From Pseudomonas sp. CM27 (lineage in GTDB: Bacteria > Pseudomonadota > Gammaproteobacteria > Pseudomonadales > Pseudomonadaceae): 60,141 nucleotides of DNA. How positions within the stretch are numbered: the first letter of the stretch is position 1; every line of letters starts with the position of its first letter. The translations under genes and the position numbers were made by a program. The notes beneath the pieces were generated by a model that was not told where the DNA came from, searched no databases, and was given only the letters and a program-made list of their open reading frames with translations. The DNA lies in the NCBI RefSeq assembly GCF_013179515.1, contig NZ_JABMCN010000002.1, positions 1 through 60,141 on the forward strand, read 5' to 3'. This document shows positions 1 to 7,344 of the stretch, one piece after another.

Positions 1-276
1 GGTCATGATCGGGTTCCAGTAACCCAGGAACATGTCCAGGCGTTTGTCGCGGATACCGGCAAAGATGATCTGCTGCGAAGCGCTGGTCTGTTTGGTCTGG
101 TAGCCCAGGCCGTCGAGCAGCACCTGGGCCATGGCGCTGGTGGCAATGACGTCGGTCCAGTTGACCACCCCCAGGCGCACGTTCTTGCAGGCCGCAGGCT
201 CTGCGGCAAAAAGCGGTGAGGTGGCGATGCTGCTCAGGGCAAGGGTCAACAGGCTGCGGCGGATCAAGCTGTGCAT
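1..276 (-). CDS. caiX: Carnitine/glycine-betaine ABC transporter substrate-binding protein (5' part only)
   Basis: Only the first 92 codons lie in the window; the gene runs off the left edge. The translation begins with a typical Sec signal peptide (MHSLIRRSLL, a hydrophobic stretch, cleavage near residues 24-25, LFAA/EP), followed by KNVRLGVVNWTDV and LDMFLGYWNP, which are characteristic of periplasmic binding proteins for quaternary amines (ChoX/CaiX/OpuAC type). The start is the ATG at 274-276. It is divergent from a CdhR-type regulator; in P. aeruginosa caiX sits in the same position beside cdhR and delivers carnitine to the shared Cbc transporter. The caiX name is therefore an inference from neighbourhood. 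A choline- or betaine-specific paralogue is the alternative. Confidence 0.7.
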   Translation of the reverse strand, partial: MHSLIRRSLLTLALSSIATSPLFAAEPAACKNVRLGVVNWTDVIATSAMAQVLLDGLGYQTKQTSASQQIIFAGIRDKRLDMFLGYWNPIMT

Positions 277-422
277 GGTGGCTCTCCATCGGCAGTGCAT
301 ATTGTTATGGGTTTCGATCTCTGTGGATCGTGTGAACACGCTACGCTGCTGGCAGGGTGAAAAATCGCACCCTGGCGACCAACACTTGCACGGAGGCGAC
401 CACCTTTGCCGTGGAGCATTCA

Positions 423-1385
423 ATGCCGCAAATCATTCATTTCCTGCTGCTGCCCGGGTTCTCCGCCATGGGCTTCATCAGTGCCCTGGAACCTCTGCGC
501 GTGGCCAACCGGTTCAAGGGGCCGTCGTACCGCTGGCAGGTGCTGAGCCTGGATGGCGGCGCGGTGCAGGCCAGCAATGGCATGTCGGTGAACGCCGACG
601 CGGCGCTGGCCGCAGCCGATCCGGGTGGCATCCTGCTGATCGTGGCCGGCTTCGAGCCGCTGGCCTGCTATGGGCCGGCGCTGCAGCAGGCGTTGCGCCG
701 GCTGGACCATGACGGGGTGATTCTGGGTGGCATCGATACCGGCGCGGTGGTACTGGCCGAGGCCGGCCTGCTCGACGGCCACCGCGCCACCGTGCACTGG
801 GAAGCGCTGGAGGCGTTCAAGGAAAACTACCCGGGCCTGCAGGTGACCCAGGAGTTGTTCGAAATCGACCGACGGCGCATTACCTGTGCCGGTGGCACGG
901 CTTCGATCGACCTGATGCTCGACCTGATTGCCCAGGCCCACGGCGGCGAGCTGGCGGTGCAGGTGTCGGAGCAGTTCGTGCTCGGTCGCATCCGGCCACG
1001 TCAGGATCACCAGCGGATGCAGATTGCCTCTCGTTATGGCATCAGCAACCGCAAGCTGGTGCAGGTGATCGGTGAAATGGAAAAGCATACCGAGCCACCG
1101 CTGAGCACATTGGAGCTGGCAGCCCGCGCCAAGGTGACCCGGCGTCAATTGGAGCGCTTGTTTCGTTTGTATCTGAATGACACGCCGAGTGGGTTTTACC
1201 TTGGCTTGCGTCTGGACAAGGCGCGGCAGCTGCTGTGCCAGACGCAGATGAGCATCACACAGGTCAGCGTGGCGTGCGGTTTCGAGCTGCCGTCGTACTT
1301 CACGCGCTGCTACAAACGGCGTTTCGGCCATTGCCCGAGGGCAGAGCGACAGGCACTCAAGCCTCAGTTGGCTGATCAGATCTGA
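423..1385 (+). CDS. cdhR: AraC-family regulator with GATase1-like N-terminus, probable carnitine catabolism activator
   Basis: 320 aa. Residues about 1-180 form a DJ-1/PfpI-like domain (FLLLPGFSAMGF, ALEPLRVANRF). Residues about 215-310 form an AraC double helix-turn-helix with ITQVSVACGFELPSYFTRC. The nucleophile elbow reads GIDTGA, so the Cys of true amidotransferases is Asp and the domain should sense rather than catalyse. The N-terminus resembles CdhR (carnitine dehydrogenase regulator) more than GbdR as I recall them, and divergence from the binding-protein gene fits the P. aeruginosa caiX-cdhR arrangement. I chose the ATG at 423 over the upstream GTG at 357 because GGAG lies about 7 bases before it and the homology begins there. 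The 3' end overlaps the convergent gene by 10 bp. Confidence 0.78.
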   Translation: MPQIIHFLLLPGFSAMGFISALEPLRVANRFKGPSYRWQVLSLDGGAVQASNGMSVNADAALAAADPGGILLIVAGFEPLACYGPALQQALRRLDHDGVILGGIDTGAVVLAEAGLLDGHRATVHWEALEAFKENYPGLQVTQELFEIDRRRITCAGGTASIDLMLDLIAQAHGGELAVQVSEQFVLGRIRPRQDHQRMQIASRYGISNRKLVQVIGEMEKHTEPPLSTLELAARAKVTRRQLERLFRLYLNDTPSGFYLGLRLDKARQLLCQTQMSITQVSVACGFELPSYFTRCYKRRFGHCPRAERQALKPQLADQI

Positions 1386-1927
1386 TCGAGGTCTGACAGT
1401 GCCCTGAGCCGGGCCTCGATGCGTACGCGCTGGACCTCGAAGGCCTGGGGCAAGAGTCTGGCACCCAAGTGATCCAGGTGCAGGGTCAGGCGCGTTCGTG
1501 GGGTGTCTGCAGCAGTCGTACACCACAGGTGGAATACAAGCGCCACCGGGCTGTCAGGGTCATCATGGTCAAAACCGATGCGCATATGCGAGCTGGTTGA
1601 TGTACTGCACAGGAGTGCAAGGTCAGGCTGCCGCAAGCCGTTGAGCACATCGCTTGCCACCCGCCTGAAGCTTTGGTTGCGGCTCTGAGGTGGTGGAATC
1701 CAGCCGGCGAAGACCTCCTCAAACACAGCATCCGTTGGGGTGCAGTTGAAGCTCTTGGTTGTTCGTTCGAACAGTTCGACACCGCAGTCTTCCAGGGTTT
1801 TCAGAAAAAAGCTGAACCACTGCTGGCCGTGTTGCTGACGGTCGTGGGCCAGGTTGGCATCCATTTGTGCCAGGCGCAGGCAGTCGTGAAGGTCTTCGAG
1901 GTGTTGGGGGGCAGGTGATGCGGGCAT
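1376..1927 (-). CDS. Protein of unknown function, paired with the next gene
   Basis: 183 aa; I do not recognise the family. It has no signal peptide or membrane segment. The N-terminal third is rich in His and Gln (HDRQQHGQQWFSFFLKTL), the middle contains a Trp/Pro segment (EVFAGWIPPP), and the C-terminus is basic and helical (VRIEARLRALSDLDQI). It lies 64 bp downstream of another unknown gene on the same strand, separated by a strong GC hairpin, so the two probably form a small transcription unit with attenuated read-through. The Shine-Dalgarno sequence before the ATG at 1925-1927 is weak. The stop overlaps the end of cdhR on the opposite strand. Codon use is consistent with real coding, but the function cannot be inferred. 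Confidence 0.7.
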   Translation of the reverse strand: MPASPAPQHLEDLHDCLRLAQMDANLAHDRQQHGQQWFSFFLKTLEDCGVELFERTTKSFNCTPTDAVFEEVFAGWIPPPQSRNQSFRRVASDVLNGLRQPDLALLCSTSTSSHMRIGFDHDDPDSPVALVFHLWCTTAADTPRTRLTLHLDHLGARLLPQAFEVQRVRIEARLRALSDLDQI

Positions 1928-1963
1928 GGTTCAGGCCATTGTGTGTATGTAAATACCCGAAGA

Positions 1964-1983
1964 TGGCGCCGCAGGCGGCGCCA
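1964..1983 (-). terminator. GC-rich hairpin between two unknown genes
   Basis: Perfect 8-bp stem GGCGCCGC / GCGGCGCC with a two-base loop, nine bases downstream of the stop of the 1992-2708 gene. No T-tract follows on the minus strand, so it may attenuate or stabilise an mRNA end rather than be a full intrinsic terminator. Confidence 0.5.
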
Positions 1984-1991
1984 AATCTGGC

Positions 1992-2708
1992 TTAGATGTC
2001 CAGTGCCAGGATGTCGGCCGCTTGACTGGCCAGCTTCAACCTGACGGCTTCGCGCATGGCACCGAAGTGGCGAACACTGAACGAACCTTGTTGCGAGGCT
2101 CGGTAGACACGGGTGTTCGATTTGTCGAGGATGCGGCCGGACGAGCCTGCGGCCTTCTCGGCTTTGTCATAGCTCAACTGAACACTGGTCATGTGCATGA
2201 TCGGCAGGCCCTGTGGCGTCATTTCGCAGGCCGAAATCTGCACGGTGCTGGATTTACCCGAAACGCTCACGCTGCTTTCTTCAAGCAGTTGCTGTGCCTT
2301 TGGCGTTTTCACGATCACTTCGAAAGAGCGTCTGACACAGCGGCTCAGACGATGGTTATGGCCGATCTGGACGGTGACAATTTCAGGGGCCAGGGTTGCC
2401 AGCGTGTGAGTGTCCTTGTCCAGCGCCTCTTCGACGTGAGCGGCGCCGGTCAGTGTCCAGCCGAATTTGCCCAGGCCATCGTTGTAGAAGTTGTACCATT
2501 CGCGCTGCTGGGTTTCTTTGTCGAACTTCTTGTTTGCCGACAGGTTCATCAGGCGCATGCCATCCAGCACGTCTTCGGCAACTGTGGCCGGTACATCCGG
2601 GGCGAAAATGCAGACGGTGTTGGCGACCATTACAGCGCGTTCTTCGCCTTCTTTCTTCAGCGCGGCAATGGCGCTGTCCATGTCGGTTTTGCTGATGTTG
2701 GAAGTCAT
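1992..2708 (-). CDS. Conserved-looking protein of unknown function
   Basis: 238 aa, not recognised. The N-terminal 100 residues look alpha-helical (DSAIAALKKEGEERAVMVAN, NKKFDKETQQREWYNFYND), and the second half is Ser/Thr-rich with alternating hydrophobics that suggest beta structure (EESSVSVSGKSSTVQIS, IMHMTSVQLSYDKA). There is no signal peptide. The start at 2706-2708 has a clear AAGGAA eight bases upstream. The gene stands first, with its own upstream region (2709-2821), and is followed by the unknown gene at 1376-1927. The protein could be a structural or pore-type component, but that is speculation. Confidence 0.75.
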   Translation of the reverse strand: MTSNISKTDMDSAIAALKKEGEERAVMVANTVCIFAPDVPATVAEDVLDGMRLMNLSANKKFDKETQQREWYNFYNDGLGKFGWTLTGAAHVEEALDKDTHTLATLAPEIVTVQIGHNHRLSRCVRRSFEVIVKTPKAQQLLEESSVSVSGKSSTVQISACEMTPQGLPIMHMTSVQLSYDKAEKAAGSSGRILDKSNTRVYRASQQGSFSVRHFGAMREAVRLKLASQAADILALDI

Positions 2709-2821
2709 GTCTTGGTTTCCTTCAGTACAGTGCGACGCCTCGGCTGAGGCGTCTGGCGTGCACTGTGTTTCGGATTGCCAAGTCAGATAAGTTGCAAGCT
2801 TTTCCTAACGGGGTAACGTGT

Positions 2822-3238
2822 CTATTGCTGCCCAATCGCCTGCAAATACTCCGAGCGGTCATCACTGCGCTGCGCCACGCAGGTGTCCCACGCCGCCTGG
2901 AACGCTTTGCTGCCGGGCTTCTCGGCATAGGTCTCGACCTTGCAGTCGGCATCGCGCAGCTGCGTCCACAGCTGCTCTGCCGCATCCAGACGCGCGATCA
3001 GGGCCGTGGTCTGGTCACCCTCGTCGGCGTACTGGTCGCGGATGCGCTGGATCAGGTCGTCATAGGCCGCTTTCAACTCGCGCTCGGCGGTCTGCTTGTT
3101 GAACGCAGCGCAGGCGTAGGACTGCTGGTCGGTGTCGACGTTGTCGCACGGGGTGCTTTCTTCCTCGCCGGCCTGGGCGCCCGATACGACTGTCATCAAT
3201 ACCAGCCATGCCATTGATCTCATCCGCTTTCTCCTCAA
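2822..3238 (-). CDS. Small secreted DUF1311/LprI-like protein
   Basis: Up to 138 aa with a signal peptide (MAWLVLMTVVSGAQAGEE; cleavage after AQA). The mature part has four cysteines (TPCDN, YACAAF, DADCKV, WDTCVAQR) and a helical core (QTAERELKAAYDDLIQRI) typical of the DUF1311/LprI family, some members of which are periplasmic lysozyme inhibitors. The four Cys probably form two disulfides. An internal ATG at 3223 (MRSMAWL) gives a shorter, more usual signal peptide and may be the true start. The gene is monocistronic, divergent from the dipeptidase-like gene. Inhibitor activity is not shown by the sequence. Confidence 0.75.
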   Translation of the reverse strand: MRRKRMRSMAWLVLMTVVSGAQAGEEESTPCDNVDTDQQSYACAAFNKQTAERELKAAYDDLIQRIRDQYADEGDQTTALIARLDAAEQLWTQLRDADCKVETYAEKPGSKAFQAAWDTCVAQRSDDRSEYLQAIGQQ

Positions 3239-3508
3239 CAGGCTGACGAATGGCAGGGATTCTCGCTCAGCTTACGGCAAGGTGGTAGGTCCCTGACGAA
3301 ATGTTCATGAAACGGCCGGATATGTCGTTATCGAGACTGTCTCTCATCGCCAGGCAGCATGCCAGAGGGCGCGATGTCGCGCATTGACGCTTTCGGCAAA
3401 CCCCCTGTCGTTTTTGCATCGGGGCGCCTTTGGGCACAGGCATATGCTGGCCCCAAAGCGCCGGCAGAAGATTCGGCGCGGCCCAAATCAACAAAAGGGG
3501 ACAGCCTG
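3239..3508. promoter_or_regulatory. Divergent promoter region upstream of the dimethylglycine cluster
   Basis: About 270 bp between the DUF1311 gene and the M19-family gene. It holds TATGTCGTTA at 3321-3330 and GCGATGTCGCGC at 3371-3382. The latter core (GATGTCGC) recurs at 15173-15180 between gbcA and gbcB. In P. aeruginosa both transcription units belong to the GbdR regulon, so this is a reasonable place for a GbdR site, but I could not confirm a full operator. The downstream gene has AAAGGGGA at 3494-3501 as ribosome-binding site. Confidence 0.4.
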
Positions 3509-4486
3509 ATGAGCCCAGCCGAACTTCACGCCGACAGCATCGTCATCGACGGCCTGATCATTGCCAAATGGAACCGTGAGCTGTTCGAGGACATGCGCAA
3601 AGGCGGGCTGACTGCGGCCAACTGCACGGTGTCGGTCTGGGAAGGTTTCAAGGCTACCGTCGACCAGATCGCCGCCAGCCAGAAGCTGATCCGCGACAAC
3701 AGCGACCTGGTCATGCCGGTGCGCACCACCGCCGACATTCGCAAGGCCAAGGAGCTGGGCAAGACCGGCATCCTGTTCGGCTTCCAGAACGCCCATGCCT
3801 TCGAAGACCAGATCGCCTACGTCGACGTGTTCAAGCAGCTGGGCGTGGGCATCGTGCAGATGTGCTACAACACCCAGAATCTGGTGGGCACCGGTTGCTA
3901 CGAGCGTGATGGCGGGCTGTCGGGCTTCGGCCGCGAGATCGTGGCGGAAATGAACCGTGTCGGCATCATGTGCGACCTGTCTCACGTCGGCTCGAAAACT
4001 TCCGAAGAAGTCATCCTCGAATCGAAAAAGCCGGTGTGCTACTCGCACTGCCTGCCGTCGGGCCTTAAAGAGCACCCGCGCAACAAGTCGGACGAAGAGC
4101 TCAAGTTCATCGCCGATCATGGCGGCTTCGTCGGCGTGACCATGTTCGCGCCATTCCTGGCCAAGGGCATCGATTCGACCATCGACGACTACGCCGAAGC
4201 CATCGAGTACACCATGAATATCGTCGGCGAAGACGCTATCGGTATCGGTACCGACTTTACCCAGGGCCACGGCCAGGACTTCTTCGAGTACCTGACCCAC
4301 GACAAGGGCTACGCCCGCCGCCTGACCAGCTTCGGCAAGATCATCAACCCGCTGGGCATCCGCACCGTGGGCGAATTCCCCAACCTCACCGAGACCTTGC
4401 TCAAGCGCGGCCACTCCGAACGCGTGGTGCGCAAGATCATGGGCGAGAACTGGGTCAACGTCCTCAAGGACGTGTGGGGCGAGTAA
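3509..4486 (+). CDS. Peptidase M19 (renal dipeptidase-like) protein of the dimethylglycine cluster
   Basis: 325 aa, cytoplasmic, of the TIM-barrel amidohydrolase M19 family: CDLSHVGSKTS, CYSHCLPSGLKEHPRNKSDE and GIGTDFTQGHG are family signatures. The start is the ATG at 3509, with AAAGGGGA eight bases upstream, rather than the longer frame from 3359. The N-terminal metal motif (VIDGHND in animal dipeptidases) reads VIDGLII (residues 12-18), and the bridging Glu position is Gln93 (GFQNAH). Three usual zinc ligands are therefore missing while His159 and His180 remain. It is the first gene before the V4R-like gene, dgcA and dgcB, matching PA5396-PA5399 of P. aeruginosa. The true substrate is unknown and is probably not a plain dipeptide. 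Confidence 0.85.
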   Translation: MSPAELHADSIVIDGLIIAKWNRELFEDMRKGGLTAANCTVSVWEGFKATVDQIAASQKLIRDNSDLVMPVRTTADIRKAKELGKTGILFGFQNAHAFEDQIAYVDVFKQLGVGIVQMCYNTQNLVGTGCYERDGGLSGFGREIVAEMNRVGIMCDLSHVGSKTSEEVILESKKPVCYSHCLPSGLKEHPRNKSDEELKFIADHGGFVGVTMFAPFLAKGIDSTIDDYAEAIEYTMNIVGEDAIGIGTDFTQGHGQDFFEYLTHDKGYARRLTSFGKIINPLGIRTVGEFPNLTETLLKRGHSERVVRKIMGENWVNVLKDVWGE

Positions 4487-4561
4487 GCCGCTCTCCAAGC
4501 CTGAAGCCCCTGCCAGCAACGCCGGGGCACCCAAACAAAAATTTTATGGAGTTGAGTTTCC

Positions 4562-5092
4562 ATGGCCAAGATCGCCCCGCAATTGCCAATCGAAGTCGAC
4601 AGCGAAACCGGTGTCTGGACCAGCGACGCCTTGCCGATGCTGTATGTGCCGCGCCATTTCTTCGTCAACAACCACATCGGCATCGAGGAAGTGCTGGGCG
4701 CCGACGCCTATGCCGAGATCCTCTACAAGGCCGGCTACAAGTCGGCCTGGCACTGGTGTGAAAAAGAAGCCGAGTGCCATGGCCTGGAAGGTGTGGCGGT
4801 GTTCGAGCACTACATGAAGCGCCTGAGCCAGCGTGGCTGGGGCTTGTTCGAAATCCAGGACATCGACCTGGACAAAGGCACCTGCAGCGTCAAGCTCAAG
4901 CATTCCGCGTTCGTGTACGTGTACGGCAAGGTCGGCCGCAAGGTCGACTACATGTTCACCGGCTGGTTCGCCGGCGCAATGGACCAGATTCTCGCTGCCC
5001 GCGGCAGCTCGATCCGCACCGTGGCCGAACAGGTCTACGGCGGGTCAGAAGAAGGCCACGAAGATGGCCTGTTCGTTACAAAGCCGTTGTAA
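4562..5092 (+). CDS. Small conserved protein (DUF5943, V4R-like) of the dimethylglycine cluster
   Basis: 176 aa, soluble. It always accompanies dgcA in pseudomonads as far as I know (PA5397 position). The C-terminal half (YVYGKVGRKVDYMFTGWFAG, then AEQVYGGSEEGHEDGLFV) has the layout of the V4R/4-vinyl-reductase fold: a GWFAGAMDQIL helix followed by a short E-x-C/Y-x-x-x-G-x-x-x-C-like hairpin, but with Tyr and Gly in place of the usual Cys pair. The start at 4562 is preceded by GGAGTTGAG. It ends 15 bp before dgcA, so it is co-transcribed. The role is unknown; a ligand-binding or assembly factor for DgcA is an inference from position only. Confidence 0.8.
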   Translation: MAKIAPQLPIEVDSETGVWTSDALPMLYVPRHFFVNNHIGIEEVLGADAYAEILYKAGYKSAWHWCEKEAECHGLEGVAVFEHYMKRLSQRGWGLFEIQDIDLDKGTCSVKLKHSAFVYVYGKVGRKVDYMFTGWFAGAMDQILAARGSSIRTVAEQVYGGSEEGHEDGLFVTKPL

Positions 5093-5107
5093 GCCGGAGA
5101 TAGCGTC

Positions 5108-7168
5108 ATGGCATTCGAAGCAATGTTCCAGCCGATTCAGATCGGCAAGCTGACCATCCGCAACCGTGTGCTCAGCACCGCGCACGCCGAGGTCTACGCC
5201 ACTGACGGCGGCATGACGACCGACCGCTACGTGAAGTACTACGAAGAAAAGGCCAAGGGCGGCATCGGCCTGGCGATCTGCGGCGGCTCGTCGGTGGTGG
5301 CCATCGACAGCCCGCAGGAATGGTGGGCGTCGGTCAACCTGTCGACCGACCGCATCATCCCGCACTTCCAGAACCTGGCCGACGCCATGCACAAGCATGG
5401 CGCCAAGATCATGATCCAGATTACCCACATGGGCCGTCGCTCGCGCTGGGACGGCTTCAACTGGCCGACCCTGATGTCGCCGTCGGGCATCCGTGAACCG
5501 GTCCACCGCGCCACCTGCAAGACCATCGAGGTGGAAGAGATCTGGCGGGTGATCGGCAACTACGCGCAGGCTGCGCGGCGGGCCAAGGAAGGTGGCCTGG
5601 ACGGCGTGGAGCTGTCGGCCGTGCACCAGCACATGATCGACCAGTTCTGGAGCCCGCGGGTCAACAAGCGTACCGACGAATGGGGCGGCAGCTTCGAAGG
5701 CCGCATGAAGTTCGGCCTGGAAGTGCTTAAAGCCGTGCGTGCCGAGGTCGGTGACGACTTCTGCGTGGGCATGCGTATCTGTGGCGACGAGTTCCACCCC
5801 GATGGCCTCAGCCACGAGGACATGAAGCAGATCGCCGCGTACTACGACGCCACCGGTATGCTCGACTTCCTTGGTGTGGTCGGCTCGGGCTGCGACACCC
5901 ACAACACCCTGGCCAACGTCATCCCCAACATGAGCTACCCGCCGGAGCCGTTCCTGCACCTGGCGGCCGGTATCAAGGAAGTGGTCAAGATCCCGGTGCT
6001 GCACGCGCAGAACATCAAGGACCCGAACCAGGCCACGCGCATCCTCGAAGGCGGCTACGTCGACATGGTCGGCATGACCCGCGCGCACATGGCTGACCCG
6101 CACTTGATCGCCAAGATCAAGATGGGCCAGATCGACCAGATCAAGCAGTGCGTCGGTGCCAACTACTGCATCGACCGTCAGTACCAGGGCCTGGATGTGC
6201 TGTGCATCCAGAACGCCGCCACCTCCCGTGAATACATGGGTGTGCCGCACATCATCGAGAAGACCACCGGCGTCAAACGCAAGGTCGTGGTGGTGGGGGC
6301 AGGCCCTGCCGGCATGGAAGCGGCCCGTGTGGCCGCCGAACGTGGCCACGACGTGACCCTGTTCGAGAAGAAAGACCAGATCGGCGGGCAGATCACCATT
6401 GCCGCCAAGGCGCCGCAGCGCGACCAGATTGCCGGCATCACCCGTTGGTACCAACTGGAACTTGCGCGGCTGAAAGTTGACCTGCGCCTGGGTACGGCAG
6501 CCAGCGTGGACGCCATCCAGGACCTGCGCCCGGATGTCATCGTGCTGGCGGTGGGCGGCCATCCATTCGTCGAGCAGAACGAGCACTGGGGCGCAGCCGA
6601 AGGGCTGGTGGTCAGCAGCTGGGACGTCCTCGACGGCAAGGTGGCACCGGGCAAGAACGTGCTGGTGTACGACACCATCTGCGAATTCACCGGCATGTCG
6701 GCGGCGGACTACATCGCCGACAAGGGCAGCCAGGTGGAGATCGTCACCGACGATATCAAGCCGGGCGTGGCCATGGGCGGTACCACCTTCCCCACCTACT
6801 ACCGCAGCATGTACCCGAAAGAAGTGATCATGACCGGCGACATGATGCTGGAAAAGGTCTACCGCGAAGGCGACAAGCTGGTGGCGGTGCTGGAGAACGA
6901 ATACACCGGCGCCAAGGAAGAACGCGTGGTCGACCAGGTAGTGGTGGAAAACGGCGTGCGTCCTGACGAAGAGCTGTATTACGCACTGAAGGAAGGTTCG
7001 CGCAACAAGGGCCAGATCGACGTGGAGGCGCTGTTTGCCATCCAGCCACAGCCGATCCTCAGCCAGCCGGGCGAAGGCTACCTGCTGTACCGCATCGGCG
7101 ACTGCGTGGCCCAGCGCAACGTGCATGCGGCGATCTACGACGCCTTGCGCCTGTGCAAGGACTTCTGA
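5108..7168 (+). CDS. dgcA: Dimethylglycine demethylase subunit DgcA (flavin/Fe-S oxidoreductase)
   Basis: 686 aa. Residues 1-340 form an Old-Yellow-Enzyme TIM barrel (FQPIQIGKLTIRNR, HMGRRSRWDGFNWP, DGVELSAVHQHMIDQFWSP). A cysteine cluster follows at 348-366, then an NAD/FAD-type Rossmann domain starting VVVVGAGPAGMEAARVA. The architecture matches trimethylamine dehydrogenase and 2,4-dienoyl-CoA reductase. It demethylates N,N-dimethylglycine to sarcosine with DgcB. The cluster reads C348-V-G-A351-N-Y-C354 and C366: the second Cys of the family CxxCxxC motif is Ala, so only three of four cluster ligands are visible. It has a good RBS (GGAG, 5096-5099) and follows the V4R-like gene by 15 bp. 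A REP pair separates it from dgcB. Confidence 0.92.
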   Translation: MAFEAMFQPIQIGKLTIRNRVLSTAHAEVYATDGGMTTDRYVKYYEEKAKGGIGLAICGGSSVVAIDSPQEWWASVNLSTDRIIPHFQNLADAMHKHGAKIMIQITHMGRRSRWDGFNWPTLMSPSGIREPVHRATCKTIEVEEIWRVIGNYAQAARRAKEGGLDGVELSAVHQHMIDQFWSPRVNKRTDEWGGSFEGRMKFGLEVLKAVRAEVGDDFCVGMRICGDEFHPDGLSHEDMKQIAAYYDATGMLDFLGVVGSGCDTHNTLANVIPNMSYPPEPFLHLAAGIKEVVKIPVLHAQNIKDPNQATRILEGGYVDMVGMTRAHMADPHLIAKIKMGQIDQIKQCVGANYCIDRQYQGLDVLCIQNAATSREYMGVPHIIEKTTGVKRKVVVVGAGPAGMEAARVAAERGHDVTLFEKKDQIGGQITIAAKAPQRDQIAGITRWYQLELARLKVDLRLGTAASVDAIQDLRPDVIVLAVGGHPFVEQNEHWGAAEGLVVSSWDVLDGKVAPGKNVLVYDTICEFTGMSAADYIADKGSQVEIVTDDIKPGVAMGGTTFPTYYRSMYPKEVIMTGDMMLEKVYREGDKLVAVLENEYTGAKEERVVDQVVVENGVRPDEELYYALKEGSRNKGQIDVEALFAIQPQPILSQPGEGYLLYRIGDCVAQRNVHAAIYDALRLCKDF

Positions 7169-7200
7169 TCGAAACAAATCGTCGCCACCGGGCGTGGTCC

Positions 7201-7290
7201 CTGTGGGAGCGGGTTCACCCGCGAATGCGTCAGCGCTGACAACGCCGTTGCCTGACCGGGCGCATTCGCGGGTAAACCCGCTCCCACAGG
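7201..7290. repeat. REP pair, GGGTGAACCCGCTCCCACA family
   Basis: Two inverted copies: 7201-7229 and 7261-7290 are near-perfect reverse complements (GAATGCG against CGCATTC, GGGAGCGGGTT against AACCCGCTCCC) around a 31-base centre. It sits between dgcA and dgcB inside one operon, where it could set differential mRNA stability. Confidence 0.9.
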
Positions 7291-7344
7291 GGCCAATCCC
7301 AGCTTCAGAGTGGTGCAAGAATCCAGCTGTTGTGGGAGCCTCCC

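Noticed and set aside
423..1385. First regulator read as GbdR
   Set aside because: The N-terminus (FLLLPGFSAMGFISALEPLRVANRF) and the divergent binding-protein gene fit CdhR better; GbdR would be expected nearby but outside the window.
5045..7318. 757-aa frame on the minus strand over dgcA, and a 1086-aa frame over soxA (25313-28573)
   Set aside because: Long antisense frames are common opposite GC-rich genes; the translations are low-complexity (His/Val/Asp-rich) with no family motifs, while the plus-strand genes are unambiguous.
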